Shown: positions 63,888-64,000 of the stretch, piece by piece
Numbering within the stretch: the first letter of the stretch is position 1
Layout of the letters: each line of letters opens with the position of its first letter
DNA from: Dankookia rubra
GTDB taxonomy: Bacteria; Pseudomonadota; Alphaproteobacteria; Acetobacterales; Acetobacteraceae
Reading direction: 5' to 3'
Assembly (NCBI RefSeq): GCF_004355005.1
Contig: NZ_SMSJ01000028.1
Coordinates: 1 to 64,000, forward strand
Length of the DNA: 64,000 bases
Position numbers and translations under genes: made by a program
The notes under the pieces: generated by a model
What the model was told of the DNA's origin: nothing
Database searches by the model: none
What the model saw: only the letters and a program-made list of their open reading frames with translations

Positions 63888-64000
63888 GAACCACCCAACG
63901 GACTGCGCTTCACCATCGTCAATGGACTGCTCCTGTTTGCTGCCTTGCTTCGAGACGCGCCGAGGCGGAACAATGGGCACGCAAGGCTGTTTCCACTTCG

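Overview
The window reads as an alphaproteobacterium of the Acetobacteraceae (Roseomonas-like). The evidence is uniformly high GC, several orphan TAXI- and Bug-type solute-binding proteins, an HWE-type kinase remnant, an orphan XdhC, and many degraded insertion sequences. This placement is inferred from gene content only; no rRNA, tRNA or marker gene is present. The left and middle parts look like accessory DNA under decay: at least a dozen broken genes or IS remnants lie between intact metabolic operons.

Layout, left to right. 1-7.5 kb: a transposase end cutting a metallo-beta-lactamase gene, an intact hybrid histidine kinase, remnants of a CheR/PAS-type and an HWE-type signalling protein, a patatin phospholipase with a small membrane protein, and a frameshifted SMP-30 gene. 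7.6-14.4 kb: a TAXI binding protein, a YbfB/YjiJ-type MFS transporter, two LysR regulators, and a divergent four-gene operon (xdhC, a small SPPC-motif protein, a 5-FTHF cyclo-ligase-like protein, a PAS protein). Adjacent perfect palindromes lie between the second LysR gene and xdhC. 14.4-17.6 kb: a GH15 glucoamylase/trehalase-like enzyme and an exported beta-propeller. 18.2-19.3 kb: AraC and SRPBCC pseudogenes. 19.7-22.4 kb: a tightly coupled operon of two amidohydrolases and a Rieske ferredoxin. 22.4-30.9 kb: Bug, IS3, IS630 and integrase remnants surrounding an unusual P-loop NTPase/cyclase-fold protein and small exported proteins. 31-34 kb: an ANL ligase with a flavin monooxygenase. 34.2-36.1 kb: an RTX/glycine-rich gene broken by an IS5 element. 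37-42 kb: a complete branched-chain 2-oxoacid dehydrogenase operon (E1alpha, E1beta, E2, E3). 42.5-50 kb: a DHDPS-family protein, an AAA ATPase next to a transmembrane Sel1/TPR-like protein, a Cys-rich exported miniprotein, and TAXI and Bug binding proteins.

The most striking region is 50.5-62.4 kb. Eleven same-strand genes are mostly joined by 4-base ATGA overlaps. In transcription order they are inositol-3-phosphate synthase, HD-like hydrolase, methyltransferase, Gfo/Idh oxidoreductase, zinc-ribbon MBL protein, YcaO, TIM-barrel isomerase, GT4 glycosyltransferase, PIG-L deacetylase, uracil-DNA-glycosylase-like protein and an OpgH-like membrane glycosyltransferase. An AmpG-like MFS permease sits just upstream. 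Ino1 + GT4 + PIG-L is the logic of mycothiol and aminocyclitol pseudodisaccharide synthesis. Combined with YcaO and no visible precursor peptide, it suggests an undescribed inositol-glycoside pathway. That function is an inference.

Many frameshifts fall in short G runs. Two in the RTX gene are each repaired by one extra G, so some pseudogene calls may reflect homopolymer errors or slippage rather than true decay.
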